From contig CADCUE010000299.1 of assembly GCA_902805805.1 (NCBI GenBank), forward strand, positions 1-6,640: 6,640 nt of DNA, written 5' to 3'. Within the stretch, counting starts at the first letter, position 1; each line of letters starts with the position of its first letter. The notes beneath the pieces were generated by a model that searched no databases, was not told the origin of the DNA, and saw only the letters and a program-made list of their open reading frames with translations. Positions 1-5,249 of the stretch are shown here, one piece after another. The position numbers were made by a program, and so were the translations under genes. Origin of the DNA: an uncultured Frankineae bacterium. Its GTDB lineage: Bacteria > Actinomycetota > Actinomycetes > Mycobacteriales > SCTD01.

Positions 1-271
1 GGCGGACCGCCTGGCCGCGTCGACCAGGAGCGAGGCACCGCCTGCAGCCGACGCACCCGAGCCGGGCAGAGAGCGCCCGGTCGTCGTCCGGCACTGCTGG
101 GTGAGCGGTCTGCCCGGCTCCCCCGGCCGGCATCCGGGCCTGCTGGCGGAGTGGCGCCACGACCCGGCCACCGGCCGCTGGTCCGGCCGCGTCGTCTACG
201 CGCTCGACGACTCCGGCCGGGTCGTGCTCGTCGAGCGCTGGCTGCCGGCCGAGCACCTGACCCCGGCGTGA
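1..271 (+). CDS. 3' end of an unidentified protein (5' truncated)
   Basis: An open frame enters from the left edge (first full codon at base 2) and ends at TGA 269-271, giving about 89 residues. The first part is a low-complexity Ala/Pro/Glu stretch that looks like a linker. After it comes a compact, more conserved-looking segment that contains HCWVSGLPGSPGRHPG, then LLAEWRHDPATGRWSGRVVY, and ends LERWLPAEHLTPA-like (read here as LVERWLPAEHLTPA). The composition fits a real actinobacterial coding frame, and the next gene starts only 32 bases later on the same strand, so the two may be co-transcribed. I do not recognise the family. The Trp-rich, short-strand character suggests a small beta-rich domain, but that is inference. 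The true start and total length lie outside the window. Confidence 0.6.
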   Translation, partial: ADRLAASTRSEAPPAADAPEPGRERPVVVRHCWVSGLPGSPGRHPGLLAEWRHDPATGRWSGRVVYALDDSGRVVLVERWLPAEHLTPA

Positions 272-303
272 GCCCGCCGACCGGTCGACGACAGGATGAC
301 CGC

Positions 304-750
304 ATGCCGTTGCAGGGTGAGTACGAGCCGAGCAGCCAGCAGTGGGTCCGCGACCAGGTGGAGCTCTACGAGTCCTCCGGCGGCACCCGCGGGACGACGC
401 TGCGCGACACCGGGCTGCCGGTGGTCATCATGACCAACCGGGGCGTGCGCAGCGGGAAGCTGCGCAAGACGCCGGTCATGCGCGTCGAGCACGACGGCCG
501 CTACCTCGCCGTCGCCTCCCAGGGCGGGGCGCCGACCCACCCTGCCTGGTACGCCAACCTGCTGGCCGACCCGCACGTCGAGCTGCAGGACGGGCCGGTC
601 AGGCAGGACATGACCGCGCGGGAGCTCAGCGGCGCCGAGCGCGAGCAGTGGTGGCAGCGGGCCGTCGAGGCGTTCCCGCCCTACGCCGAGTACCAGACCA
701 GGACCGACCGGGTCATCCCGCTGCTCCTGCTGGAGCCCGCGGACGGCTAG
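304..750 (+). CDS. Ddn-like nitroreductase-family deazaflavin (F420)-dependent oxidoreductase
   Basis: A 148-residue protein of the split beta-barrel flavin/deazaflavin-binding fold typified by mycobacterial Ddn. Members use reduced cofactor F420 to reduce quinones, nitro compounds or other electrophiles, usually in the cytoplasm or at the membrane face. Family signatures visible are VVIMTNRGVRSGKLRKTPVMRV at about residues 40-61 (the R-x-S-G-K-x-R cofactor-phosphate segment, R49 to R54), DGRYLAVASQGG at 64-75, HPAWYANLLADP at 79-90, and the C-terminal AFPPYAEYQTRTDR at 123-136 followed by a hydrophobic strand. The length is typical of the family. The ATG at 304 is preferred because AGGA at 293-296 gives a ribosome site 7 bases upstream and the family's N-terminus starts about here; the frame stays open further upstream, but that part would be an Arg/Pro-rich shadow. 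The gene follows the unidentified gene by 32 bases and converges with the hydrolase gene, sharing four bases at their ends. The substrate cannot be read from the sequence. Confidence 0.9.
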   Translation: MPLQGEYEPSSQQWVRDQVELYESSGGTRGTTLRDTGLPVVIMTNRGVRSGKLRKTPVMRVEHDGRYLAVASQGGAPTHPAWYANLLADPHVELQDGPVRQDMTARELSGAEREQWWQRAVEAFPPYAEYQTRTDRVIPLLLLEPADG

Positions 751-2639
751 CGGCCGGCCAGCGGCAGCGTCAGCACGTTCGGCGCCAGCGGGCTGTCGAC
801 GACGGTCACCGTGCCGGGCAGGCCGGTGCCCTTGTAGGTCGCGTCGGACGCGGCCAGCACGAGCTGCACGCGGTGGCCGGCGGCGAAGCGGTGCACCACG
901 CCGGGCAGCGTGATCCGCGTCGGCTTCGTCACGTCCGGCACGCGGGCGGCAGCGACGAGGTCCTTGACCAGGGTGCGGCTGCCGTCGGGTGCGACGTCGT
1001 ACAGCTTGCCGAAGAGCATGAGCTTGCCCAGCGGGGAGGAGGTCTGCGTCGCCGCGAGCAGCGGGGCGTCGAAGCGCACCTGCACCTCGGGGATGCCGGC
1101 GACGTCGAGCGGCGTCGCGAGCGGCGCACCCGTCCAGGCGGCGAACGTCCCGGGGGCGTCGACGGACGGGGTGGCCGCGCCGTCCACGACGACCTCACCG
1201 GTGCTGGTCGCCGGCGTCGCCCCGGTCGAGACGAAGCTCGCCGACCCCGGCGCCACGGCCGAGCCCGCCGGCACGAGCGCGTCGCCGCCGGACAGCGCCA
1301 GCTGCGTCGTGGCGCCGACCGGGTGCTTGCCGCTGCGGCCGTACGCCTGCTGCACGGCGGCGAGCGCGGCGGCGCGGTCCGACGGGTCCGCCGGCGGCGT
1401 GTAGGCCCAGTCCCGGAAGTAGCGCACGCCCGGGCCCAGGTCGGTCGGGACGTCCTTGAGCCAGTGGGCCATCCAGTCGGTGACGATGCGTCCCTGGTAG
1501 GTGTCCCGCAGGTCGGCCGAGCCGGGCTCGAGCGTCCCGGTGTCGAGCTCGCCGGGCGCCGGGTCGCTCGCGGTGTGGCCCCACGACTGCCACACCATGC
1601 GCACCGGGGTGCCCTGGCGGCGCAGCTGGTCGTAGGTCGCCACGGCCTCGTTCAGCGTGAACAGCGAGTCCCGCTGCCCCTGCGACAGCAGCACCGGGAC
1701 CTTGATCCGGCTGACGTACGACCCGACGGAGACCGCGCGGGTGTGCGCCACCGTGTCGGGCGAGGGGTAGCCGAGCGTCGCCTGCTCGGCCACGGCCTGG
1801 CAGATCCACGGCGTGTAGCCGCCGCACGTGCCGGCCTCGTTGTCGGGGTTCGTCACGGGCGCGGCGACGCCGAGCCCGAAGAACAGGCCCTGCCAGGCCG
1901 ACTTCCAGACGCCCGGCACCTCGCTGGTCACCGAGGTGCCCGTCCCGCCGGCGTGGTTGGGCGACAGCGAGTGGGCCAGGTCGTTCCACGTGTAGGTCGG
2001 TGCGAGGGCGTCGACCCGCGGGTCGATCCCGGCGATCGCGAACTGCGCCTGCCCGCCGTAGGAGCCTCCGACCATGCCGACGCGCGGGTCGTGCGCGTGC
2101 GCCGCGCCGTCGGCGCCGGTCGCGTCGGTGCGGACCAGCCCGGCGATGTCGTACGGCGCCCCGTCGCGGGTGGCGATGCCAGGCGCGCCGCCGAGGAAGC
2201 TGACCAGCTGCGAGCCGGCCTGCCCGTCGTACGCCGGGTCGTCGACGGTGATGTCGCAGCCGCTGCCGCCGAAGCCCAGGCCGGAGTAGGACAGCGTCAC
2301 GTAGCCCTGCTCCGCGAAGCGCGCGGCGTAGGAGCCGTTGCCGTTGGGGCCGGTGCCGTCCTTGTCCCCGCCGAAGCCGTTGGTGGTCAGCACCGCGCCG
2401 GGCGCGGGCGCCGACGGGCTGACGCCGTCCGGCACGCGCAGGTCGCCGACCACCTCGCACGCGCGGCGGTCCTCGGGCGGGCCGACCTCGACGGAGAAGC
2501 GCAGCGTCGTCGTCGTGAAGCCGCGCAGCGGCTCGGCCGTCTCGGCGACCGCCGCGCCGGCGGGCACGGCCAGGCCAGCGGTGACGAGGCCGGTGACGGC
2601 GAGGGCTGCGGCGAGCGAGGCGGGACGGGGCACGGGCAC
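747..2639 (-). CDS. Secreted CocE/X-Pro dipeptidyl-peptidase-like (S15 family) serine hydrolase
   Basis: A 630-residue alpha/beta hydrolase, probably exported. The start is GTG at 2639-2637, with GGAGGAG 4 bases upstream. The N-terminus has one Arg, then a hydrophobic stretch (about residues 8-27) and a likely signal-peptidase site at AVA/E (after residue 32); there is no twin Arg, so Sec export is likely. The catalytic domain (about 40-400) shows an oxyanion-type segment TTNGFGGDKDG (85-95), SYSGLGFGGSGCD (117-129), the nucleophile elbow GGSYGG (Ser193), GQRDSLF (Asp324) and WGHTASDP (His355). The 31-residue Asp-to-His spacing suits the CocE/S15 group. Residues from about 445 form a beta-rich domain resembling the non-catalytic C-terminal domain of these enzymes. 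Four Cys (61, 128, 272, 280) could form disulfides outside the cell. Family members cleave Xaa-Pro peptides or hydrolyse esters or acylated substrates; which applies here is not visible. The gene lies 89 bases downstream of the regulator on the same strand. Confidence 0.9.
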   Translation of the reverse strand: MPVPRPASLAAALAVTGLVTAGLAVPAGAAVAETAEPLRGFTTTTLRFSVEVGPPEDRRACEVVGDLRVPDGVSPSAPAPGAVLTTNGFGGDKDGTGPNGNGSYAARFAEQGYVTLSYSGLGFGGSGCDITVDDPAYDGQAGSQLVSFLGGAPGIATRDGAPYDIAGLVRTDATGADGAAHAHDPRVGMVGGSYGGQAQFAIAGIDPRVDALAPTYTWNDLAHSLSPNHAGGTGTSVTSEVPGVWKSAWQGLFFGLGVAAPVTNPDNEAGTCGGYTPWICQAVAEQATLGYPSPDTVAHTRAVSVGSYVSRIKVPVLLSQGQRDSLFTLNEAVATYDQLRRQGTPVRMVWQSWGHTASDPAPGELDTGTLEPGSADLRDTYQGRIVTDWMAHWLKDVPTDLGPGVRYFRDWAYTPPADPSDRAAALAAVQQAYGRSGKHPVGATTQLALSGGDALVPAGSAVAPGSASFVSTGATPATSTGEVVVDGAATPSVDAPGTFAAWTGAPLATPLDVAGIPEVQVRFDAPLLAATQTSSPLGKLMLFGKLYDVAPDGSRTLVKDLVAAARVPDVTKPTRITLPGVVHRFAAGHRVQLVLAASDATYKGTGLPGTVTVVDSPLAPNVLTLPLAGR

Positions 2640-2643
2640 AGGG

Positions 2644-2650
2644 CTCCTCC
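2644..2650 (-). promoter_or_regulatory. Strong ribosome binding site of the secreted hydrolase
   Basis: On the minus strand GGAGGAG lies 4 bases before the GTG at 2639 (GGAGG core 6 bases before), which fixes the start of the hydrolase. A second in-frame GTG at 2633-2631 is less well placed. The core is part of a perfect 10-base palindrome, CCTCCGGAGG (2646-2655), so the site is self-complementary. That may be chance in such GC-rich DNA. Confidence 0.75.
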
Positions 2651-2674
2651 GGAGGGGCGGCGTGGTCCTCGCGC

Positions 2675-2701
2675 AACGCACGGGACGTACCGGTGTGTTC
2701 C
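2675..2701 (-). promoter_or_regulatory. Possible ECF-sigma-type promoter of the hydrolase gene
   Basis: On the minus strand GGAAC (2701-2697) is followed after 19 bases by GTT (2677-2675), within GCGTTGCG. Actinobacterial stress sigma factors of the SigE/SigR/SigH type recognise GGAA(C/T) and GTT boxes, usually about 16-18 bases apart, so the spacing here is slightly long. The position is sensible: transcription would start near 2667 and give a leader of about 28 bases containing the GGAGGAG site. Against it, GGAAC also belongs to the inverted repeat at 2695-2722, and no other promoter evidence is visible. Confidence 0.25.
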
Positions 2702-2722
2702 GGCGCACATCCCCCGGAACAC
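2695..2722. repeat. Perfect 9-bp inverted repeat between regulator and hydrolase genes
   Basis: GTGTTCCGG (2695-2703) and CCGGAACAC (2714-2722) are perfect reverse complements separated by 10 bases. The repeat begins 6 bases beyond the regulator's stop codon and ends 55 bases before the hydrolase start. It could be a protein-binding operator (two half-sites about two helical turns apart, 19 bases centre to centre) or a hairpin terminator or attenuator of the regulator transcript. No T-tract follows on either strand, so a classical intrinsic terminator is not supported. Confidence 0.6.
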
Positions 2723-2728
2723 CCTGGC

Positions 2729-3688
2729 TCACGCCGGAGCGCTCGCTGCGAGCAGCGCCGTCCCGGCGTCGCTGCACCAGTACAGGACCTGCCGGCCCGC
2801 GCGGCGCCGTTCGAGCAGTCCGGCGTCGAGCAGGACGCGCAGGTGGCCCCCGACGGTGCCGAGCGGCATGCCGGTGAGGGCCGTCAGGGCGGTGGTGCTC
2901 ACGGGCGACTGCGCCTGCACCAGCACCCGGGCGCGCGCCGGACCGAGCAGGCGCACCAGCGCGTCCGGGACGCGCGCCGGGTCCGCGGCCGAGCTGCCGC
3001 TCACCGGGTAGACGAGCGCGTAGGTGTGCGGCAGCCGCCACTGCACCGACCCGCCGCGGCTGTGCGCCGCGAGGAACAGCAGGTCGCTGCCCCGGATGTC
3101 GCGGGGCGGGAAGCGTCCGGCGTTCACCTGCAGCAGGCCCTCGCCCAGCCACCGGACGCCGGGCGCGAGGTCGCGCAGCACCCCCGACCAGCCCTCGCTC
3201 GACAGGCGCGCCGTCCGTGCGACGACGTCGGCCTGCAGGACCCGCTTCCGGCGCGGCCACTCCGAGCGGACGGTCGTGTCCCACACCCACCGGAGGAGCT
3301 CGGCCACGGTCGCCGCGAGCCCGCCCGCGGACAGCGCTCGCGGCAGCGGCTCGCGGACGACGGCGAGGTCGGCCCTGATCTGCTCGTCGTCCATCGCCTC
3401 GAGGTGCGCCAGCTCCTCGTCGAGGGACAGGTCCGGTGCGGGCGGGGGCACCGTCAGGAAGTCGGCGACCCAGGACGTGCCGTACGCGTGCGCCACCACC
3501 GCCGCGGCCACGGGGTCGCCCGCGAGCCGCTCGTGGAACGCCGCGAGGTGCTCGGCCCGCCAGGTCCGGTGCCACGGCAGCGGGTCGGGGCGGCGCAGGA
3601 TGCTCAGGGCCGCGGTCGTCTCGACCAGCCGGGACGTCCCGAAGCGGGCCCGGGCCATGACGTCGGCGTCGACGACGAACACCCCCAC
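2729..3688 (-). CDS. ArsR-type winged-helix transcriptional regulator with large N-terminal domain (DUF5937-like)
   Basis: A 319-residue protein. The C-terminal part (about 243-312) is a winged helix of ArsR type: LVRLLGPARARVLVQAQ, then STTALTALTGMPLGTVGGHLRVLLDAGLL (recognition helix about 277-290) and the wing ERRRAGRQVLYW (about 293-304). The long helical N-terminal part (about 10-235, beginning DVMARARFGTSRLVET) matches the layout of actinobacterial regulators that carry a DUF5937-like domain before the HTH; I name that domain from memory of the pattern. No Cys pair typical of metal-sensing ArsR proteins is present (the only Cys is 305), so an organic ligand or another signal is more likely than a metal. 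The start is GTG 3688, six bases after a TACGGT hexamer (leaderless type). GTG 3682 is an alternative, with GAAAGG 5 bases upstream (317 residues). The gene is divergent from the MFS gene, which it probably controls. Confidence 0.85.
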   Translation of the reverse strand: MGVFVVDADVMARARFGTSRLVETTAALSILRRPDPLPWHRTWRAEHLAAFHERLAGDPVAAAVVAHAYGTSWVADFLTVPPPAPDLSLDEELAHLEAMDDEQIRADLAVVREPLPRALSAGGLAATVAELLRWVWDTTVRSEWPRRKRVLQADVVARTARLSSEGWSGVLRDLAPGVRWLGEGLLQVNAGRFPPRDIRGSDLLFLAAHSRGGSVQWRLPHTYALVYPVSGSSAADPARVPDALVRLLGPARARVLVQAQSPVSTTALTALTGMPLGTVGGHLRVLLDAGLLERRRAGRQVLYWCSDAGTALLAASAPA

Positions 3689-3694
3689 CTTTCG

Positions 3695-3700
3695 ACCGTA
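3695..3700 (-). promoter_or_regulatory. Candidate -10 box for leaderless regulator mRNA
   Basis: Minus-strand TACGGT fits the actinobacterial TANNNT -10 pattern. It is followed by exactly 6 bases and then the GTG at 3688, the spacing expected when transcription begins on the start codon. No recognisable -35 hexamer is seen. If the mRNA starts a little further upstream, GAAAGG (3693-3688) could instead serve GTG 3682. Confidence 0.45.
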
Positions 3701-3714
3701 GCCGAAGAAGTGGG

Positions 3715-3727
3715 CCGCGGACCTCGG
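3715..3727. promoter_or_regulatory. Imperfect palindrome between divergent regulator and transporter genes, possible operator
   Basis: CCGCGG-A-CCTCGG is a 13-base near-palindrome with one mismatched pair. It lies in the 58-base gap between the regulator and MFS starts, where the -35 regions of both proposed promoters would fall. A divergent ArsR-type regulator would be expected to bind here, but the match is short and such palindromes are common in GC-rich DNA. Confidence 0.25.
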
Positions 3728-3734
3728 GCAGGCC

Positions 3735-3740
3735 GATCCT
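3735..3740 (+). promoter_or_regulatory. Weak candidate -10 box for leaderless MFS transporter mRNA
   Basis: GATCCT has the two best-conserved -10 bases (A at position 2, T at position 6) and is followed by exactly 6 bases and the GTG at 3747. No Shine-Dalgarno sequence lies at a usable distance before this GTG, which favours leaderless initiation. The first base deviates from TANNNT, so the call is tentative. Confidence 0.3.
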
Positions 3741-3746
3741 CCCGCC

Positions 3747-4967
3747 GTGCAGACCTACACCGACCTGTTCGCCGACCGCGCCTTCCGCGCGCTGTGGGCC
3801 GGCACGGCCCTCACCGTGGCGGCGAGCACGGCCGTGGGCCTGGCCCTCGCCTCGAGCGTCTACGCCACCACCGGGTCGGCCCTGCTGAGCGCACTGGCGC
3901 TGTTCGGCCCGTCCGTCGTGCAGGTCGTCGGCGCCACCACGCTGATGTCGGTGGCGGACACGAGCCCGCCCAGACGCACGCTCGTCCTCGTCACCTGTGT
4001 CGTGGCGGCGGTCGCCGCCTGCCAGGCGCTGCTGCCGCTCGGTCCCCTGGCCCGGGTCGCACTGACGCTCGCGACGGCGTACGTCGTCTCGATCGGCGCC
4101 GGCGCGCGCTGGGGGCTGCTGGCGCAGCTGGTGCCGGAGGCCTCGTTCCGGCTCGCGCGGTCGGCGGTCAACGTGGCCGTCGGGGCCTTCCAGGTCGTCG
4201 GCTTCGCCGCGGGCGGCCTGCTCCTGCAGGTGCTGTCGGTGCGGGCGGTGTTCGCCCTGGCGGCCGGGCTGTCCGTGCTCGCCGTCGTCGTCCTCCGGAC
4301 AGGGCTGCCCGAGCTGGCGCCGCGCCGGACGACGCCGCCCGGGCTGCGCGAGACCTGGCACGGGAACCGACGGCTGCTCGGCGAGCGGCACACCCGCCCG
4401 CTGCTCGTCGCGCTCTGCCTCCCCAACGGCCTGGTCGTCGGCTGCGAGGCGCTGTTCGTGCCGTACGCCCGGGACGCCGCCGGGGTCCTGTTCGTCGCTG
4501 CTGCGCTGGGGATGCTCGTCGGCGACGTGCTGGTCGGGCGGGTGCTCACCGCTCGGCAGCGGCAGCGGTCGAGCACGTCGCTGCGCGTGCTCCTGGCGGC
4601 CGCCTTCCTGCCGTTCGTCCTGCCCCTCCCCCTCGCGGTCGCCGCACTGCTGGCCGCCCTCGGCTCGGTGGGGTACGGCGCGTCGCTCCTGCTGCAGGAG
4701 CAGCTCGTCGCCCTCGCGCCGAAGGACGTGCAGGGACAGGCCCTGGGCGTCGAGGGCTCGGCCCGCATGACCGCGCAGGGGCTGTGCGCGGTCCTCGCCG
4801 GAGCGCTGGCCGACGCCCTCGGCCCGGGCGTGGCCATCACGGTCCTCGCCGCAGCCTCCCTGGCCGTGACCGCGGCCCTCGTCCCGGCGCTGCGCCGCGC
4901 CGAGGTCGAGGTCGAGGCCCGGGCAGCACGCGTGGTCCAGCGCAACGGGGGAAGCGTCCGCCCGTGA
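3747..4967 (+). CDS. MFS family transporter (probable drug or metabolite exporter)
   Basis: A 406-residue integral membrane protein of the major facilitator superfamily. Hydrophobic segments are visible at about 15-38, 46-68, 78-98, 102-120, 140-161, 165-184, 219-240, 244-266, 279-294, 295-313, 340-358 and 361-382, that is about 12 helices, with a central Arg/Pro-rich loop at 185-218. The N-terminus YTDLFADRAFRALWAGTAL has the usual short amphipathic lead-in. The loop 2-3 motif A is degenerate: LMSVADTSPPRRT (66-78) keeps the Asp and the Arg pair but lacks the usual Gly and the D-R-x-G pattern. The charged C-terminal tail (383-406) is cytoplasmic by prediction. The start is GTG 3747, without a good ribosome site. 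Divergence from an ArsR-type regulator suggests inducible efflux; the substrate is unknown. The stop overlaps the start of the zinc-ribbon gene. Confidence 0.85.
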   Translation: MQTYTDLFADRAFRALWAGTALTVAASTAVGLALASSVYATTGSALLSALALFGPSVVQVVGATTLMSVADTSPPRRTLVLVTCVVAAVAACQALLPLGPLARVALTLATAYVVSIGAGARWGLLAQLVPEASFRLARSAVNVAVGAFQVVGFAAGGLLLQVLSVRAVFALAAGLSVLAVVVLRTGLPELAPRRTTPPGLRETWHGNRRLLGERHTRPLLVALCLPNGLVVGCEALFVPYARDAAGVLFVAAALGMLVGDVLVGRVLTARQRQRSSTSLRVLLAAAFLPFVLPLPLAVAALLAALGSVGYGASLLLQEQLVALAPKDVQGQALGVEGSARMTAQGLCAVLAGALADALGPGVAITVLAAASLAVTAALVPALRRAEVEVEARAARVVQRNGGSVRP

Positions 4968-5179
4968 CCTTGGTGCGGCTGGTGCAGGAGTCCTCCGTCG
5001 GTGACGCCTGTCCCCTGTGCGGGGTGACCCTGGCGCAGCCCAACCGCATCACCCGGCGGCAGATCGTCCTCACGCTGCGACCGGGGGTGTTCTGCTGGCG
5101 CTGCCCCGACTGCACGGGGACCTGGGCGGTCCGCGGCGTCCGGCACAGCGCCGGGGAGGACCTCCCGCCGCGGGCCTGA
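4964..5179 (+). CDS. Small zinc-ribbon-like protein, translationally coupled to the MFS gene
   Basis: A 71-residue frame beginning at GTG 4964. This overlaps the TGA of the transporter in a GTGA (4964-4967), so translation is probably coupled. GGGGGAAG (4947-4954) lies about 9 bases upstream and may act as a ribosome site. The protein has CPLC (Cys16, Cys19) and CWRCPDC (Cys44, 47, 50), a CxxC...CxxC arrangement able to bind one zinc, with Cys44 extra. Between the pairs lies a basic then hydrophobic strand-like segment (RITRRQIVLTLRPGVF). It has no signal peptide or membrane helix, so it is likely cytosolic. I do not recognise a named family. Placement suggests a role linked to the exporter or its regulation, but coupling is the only direct evidence. 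A zinc ribbon binding nucleic acid or protein is the likeliest general role. Confidence 0.7.
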   Translation: MTLVRLVQESSVGDACPLCGVTLAQPNRITRRQIVLTLRPGVFCWRCPDCTGTWAVRGVRHSAGEDLPPRA

Positions 5180-5181
5180 GG

Positions 5182-5207
5182 CGCTGCCCTCGTCGGCGAC
5201 GGCAGCG
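5182..5207 (+). terminator. Possible hairpin terminator after the transporter/zinc-ribbon operon
   Basis: CGCTGCC (5182-5188) and GGCAGCG (5201-5207) form a perfect 7-bp stem with a 12-base loop, starting 2 bases after the zinc-ribbon stop codon. There is no T-tract afterwards, so it is at best a U-less terminator or a stabilising 3' stem. A competing short palindrome (CGTCG-G-CGACG, 5191-5201) lies inside it. The stem ends 3 bases before the TACCGT hexamer of the next gene. Confidence 0.4.
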
Positions 5208-5210
5208 GGC

Positions 5211-5216
5211 TACCGT
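5211..5216 (+). promoter_or_regulatory. Candidate -10 box (TACCGT) upstream of the MOSC gene
   Basis: TACCGT fits TANNNT and is followed by 7 bases and a GTG at 5224, the geometry of a leaderless start. That GTG does not begin the MOSC frame but a four-codon mini-ORF. The same hexamer followed by YCCG recurs at 6185-6194 before the last gene, which supports its being a promoter element. No clear -35 box is visible. Confidence 0.45.
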
Positions 5217-5223
5217 CCCGCGG

Positions 5224-5249
5224 GTGACCTGGACGTGACGCTCTCGTGA
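5224..5249 (+). promoter_or_regulatory. Two nested mini-ORFs leading by GTGA overlaps into the MOSC start
   Basis: The first mini-ORF (5224-5238) is GTG ACC TGG ACG TGA. The second (5235-5249) is GTG ACG CTC TCG TGA and begins inside the stop of the first. The MOSC gene GTG (5246) begins inside the stop of the second. The three GTGA tetranucleotides are thus 11 bases apart and step through all three reading frames. No Shine-Dalgarno sequence precedes 5246, so termination-reinitiation from a leaderless first GTG is one way the main gene could be translated. The structure is seen directly; its function is inference. Confidence 0.4.

Noticed and set aside
151..303. In-frame extension of the oxidoreductase upstream to 151
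   Set aside because: The added 51 residues are Arg/Pro-rich and overlap the end of the preceding gene in another frame. The family begins near the ATG at 304, which has AGGA at a suitable distance.
2646..2655. CCTCCGGAGG palindrome as a separate operator
   Set aside because: It is explained by the GGAGG ribosome site next to its complement. With no loop it cannot fold well as a hairpin, and a 10-base GC palindrome is not surprising here.
342..3011. 889-residue plus-strand open frame
   Set aside because: It is Arg/Ala/Gly-rich throughout and lies antisense to the hydrolase and part of the regulator, overlapping the oxidoreductase too. It shows no family motif, and long spurious frames are expected in DNA this GC-rich.
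2640..4391. Upstream extension of the hydrolase frame to a 1214-residue protein
   Set aside because: The extension has shadow composition, is in the wrong frame for the regulator on the same strand and antisense to the MFS gene. A signal peptide and strong ribosome site mark the real start at 2639.
2693..4963. Long plus-strand frame upstream of the zinc-ribbon gene (828 residues in total)
   Set aside because: Only the last 71 residues look like protein. The rest is antisense to the regulator and in another frame of the MFS gene, with Arg/Gly/Pro shadow composition.
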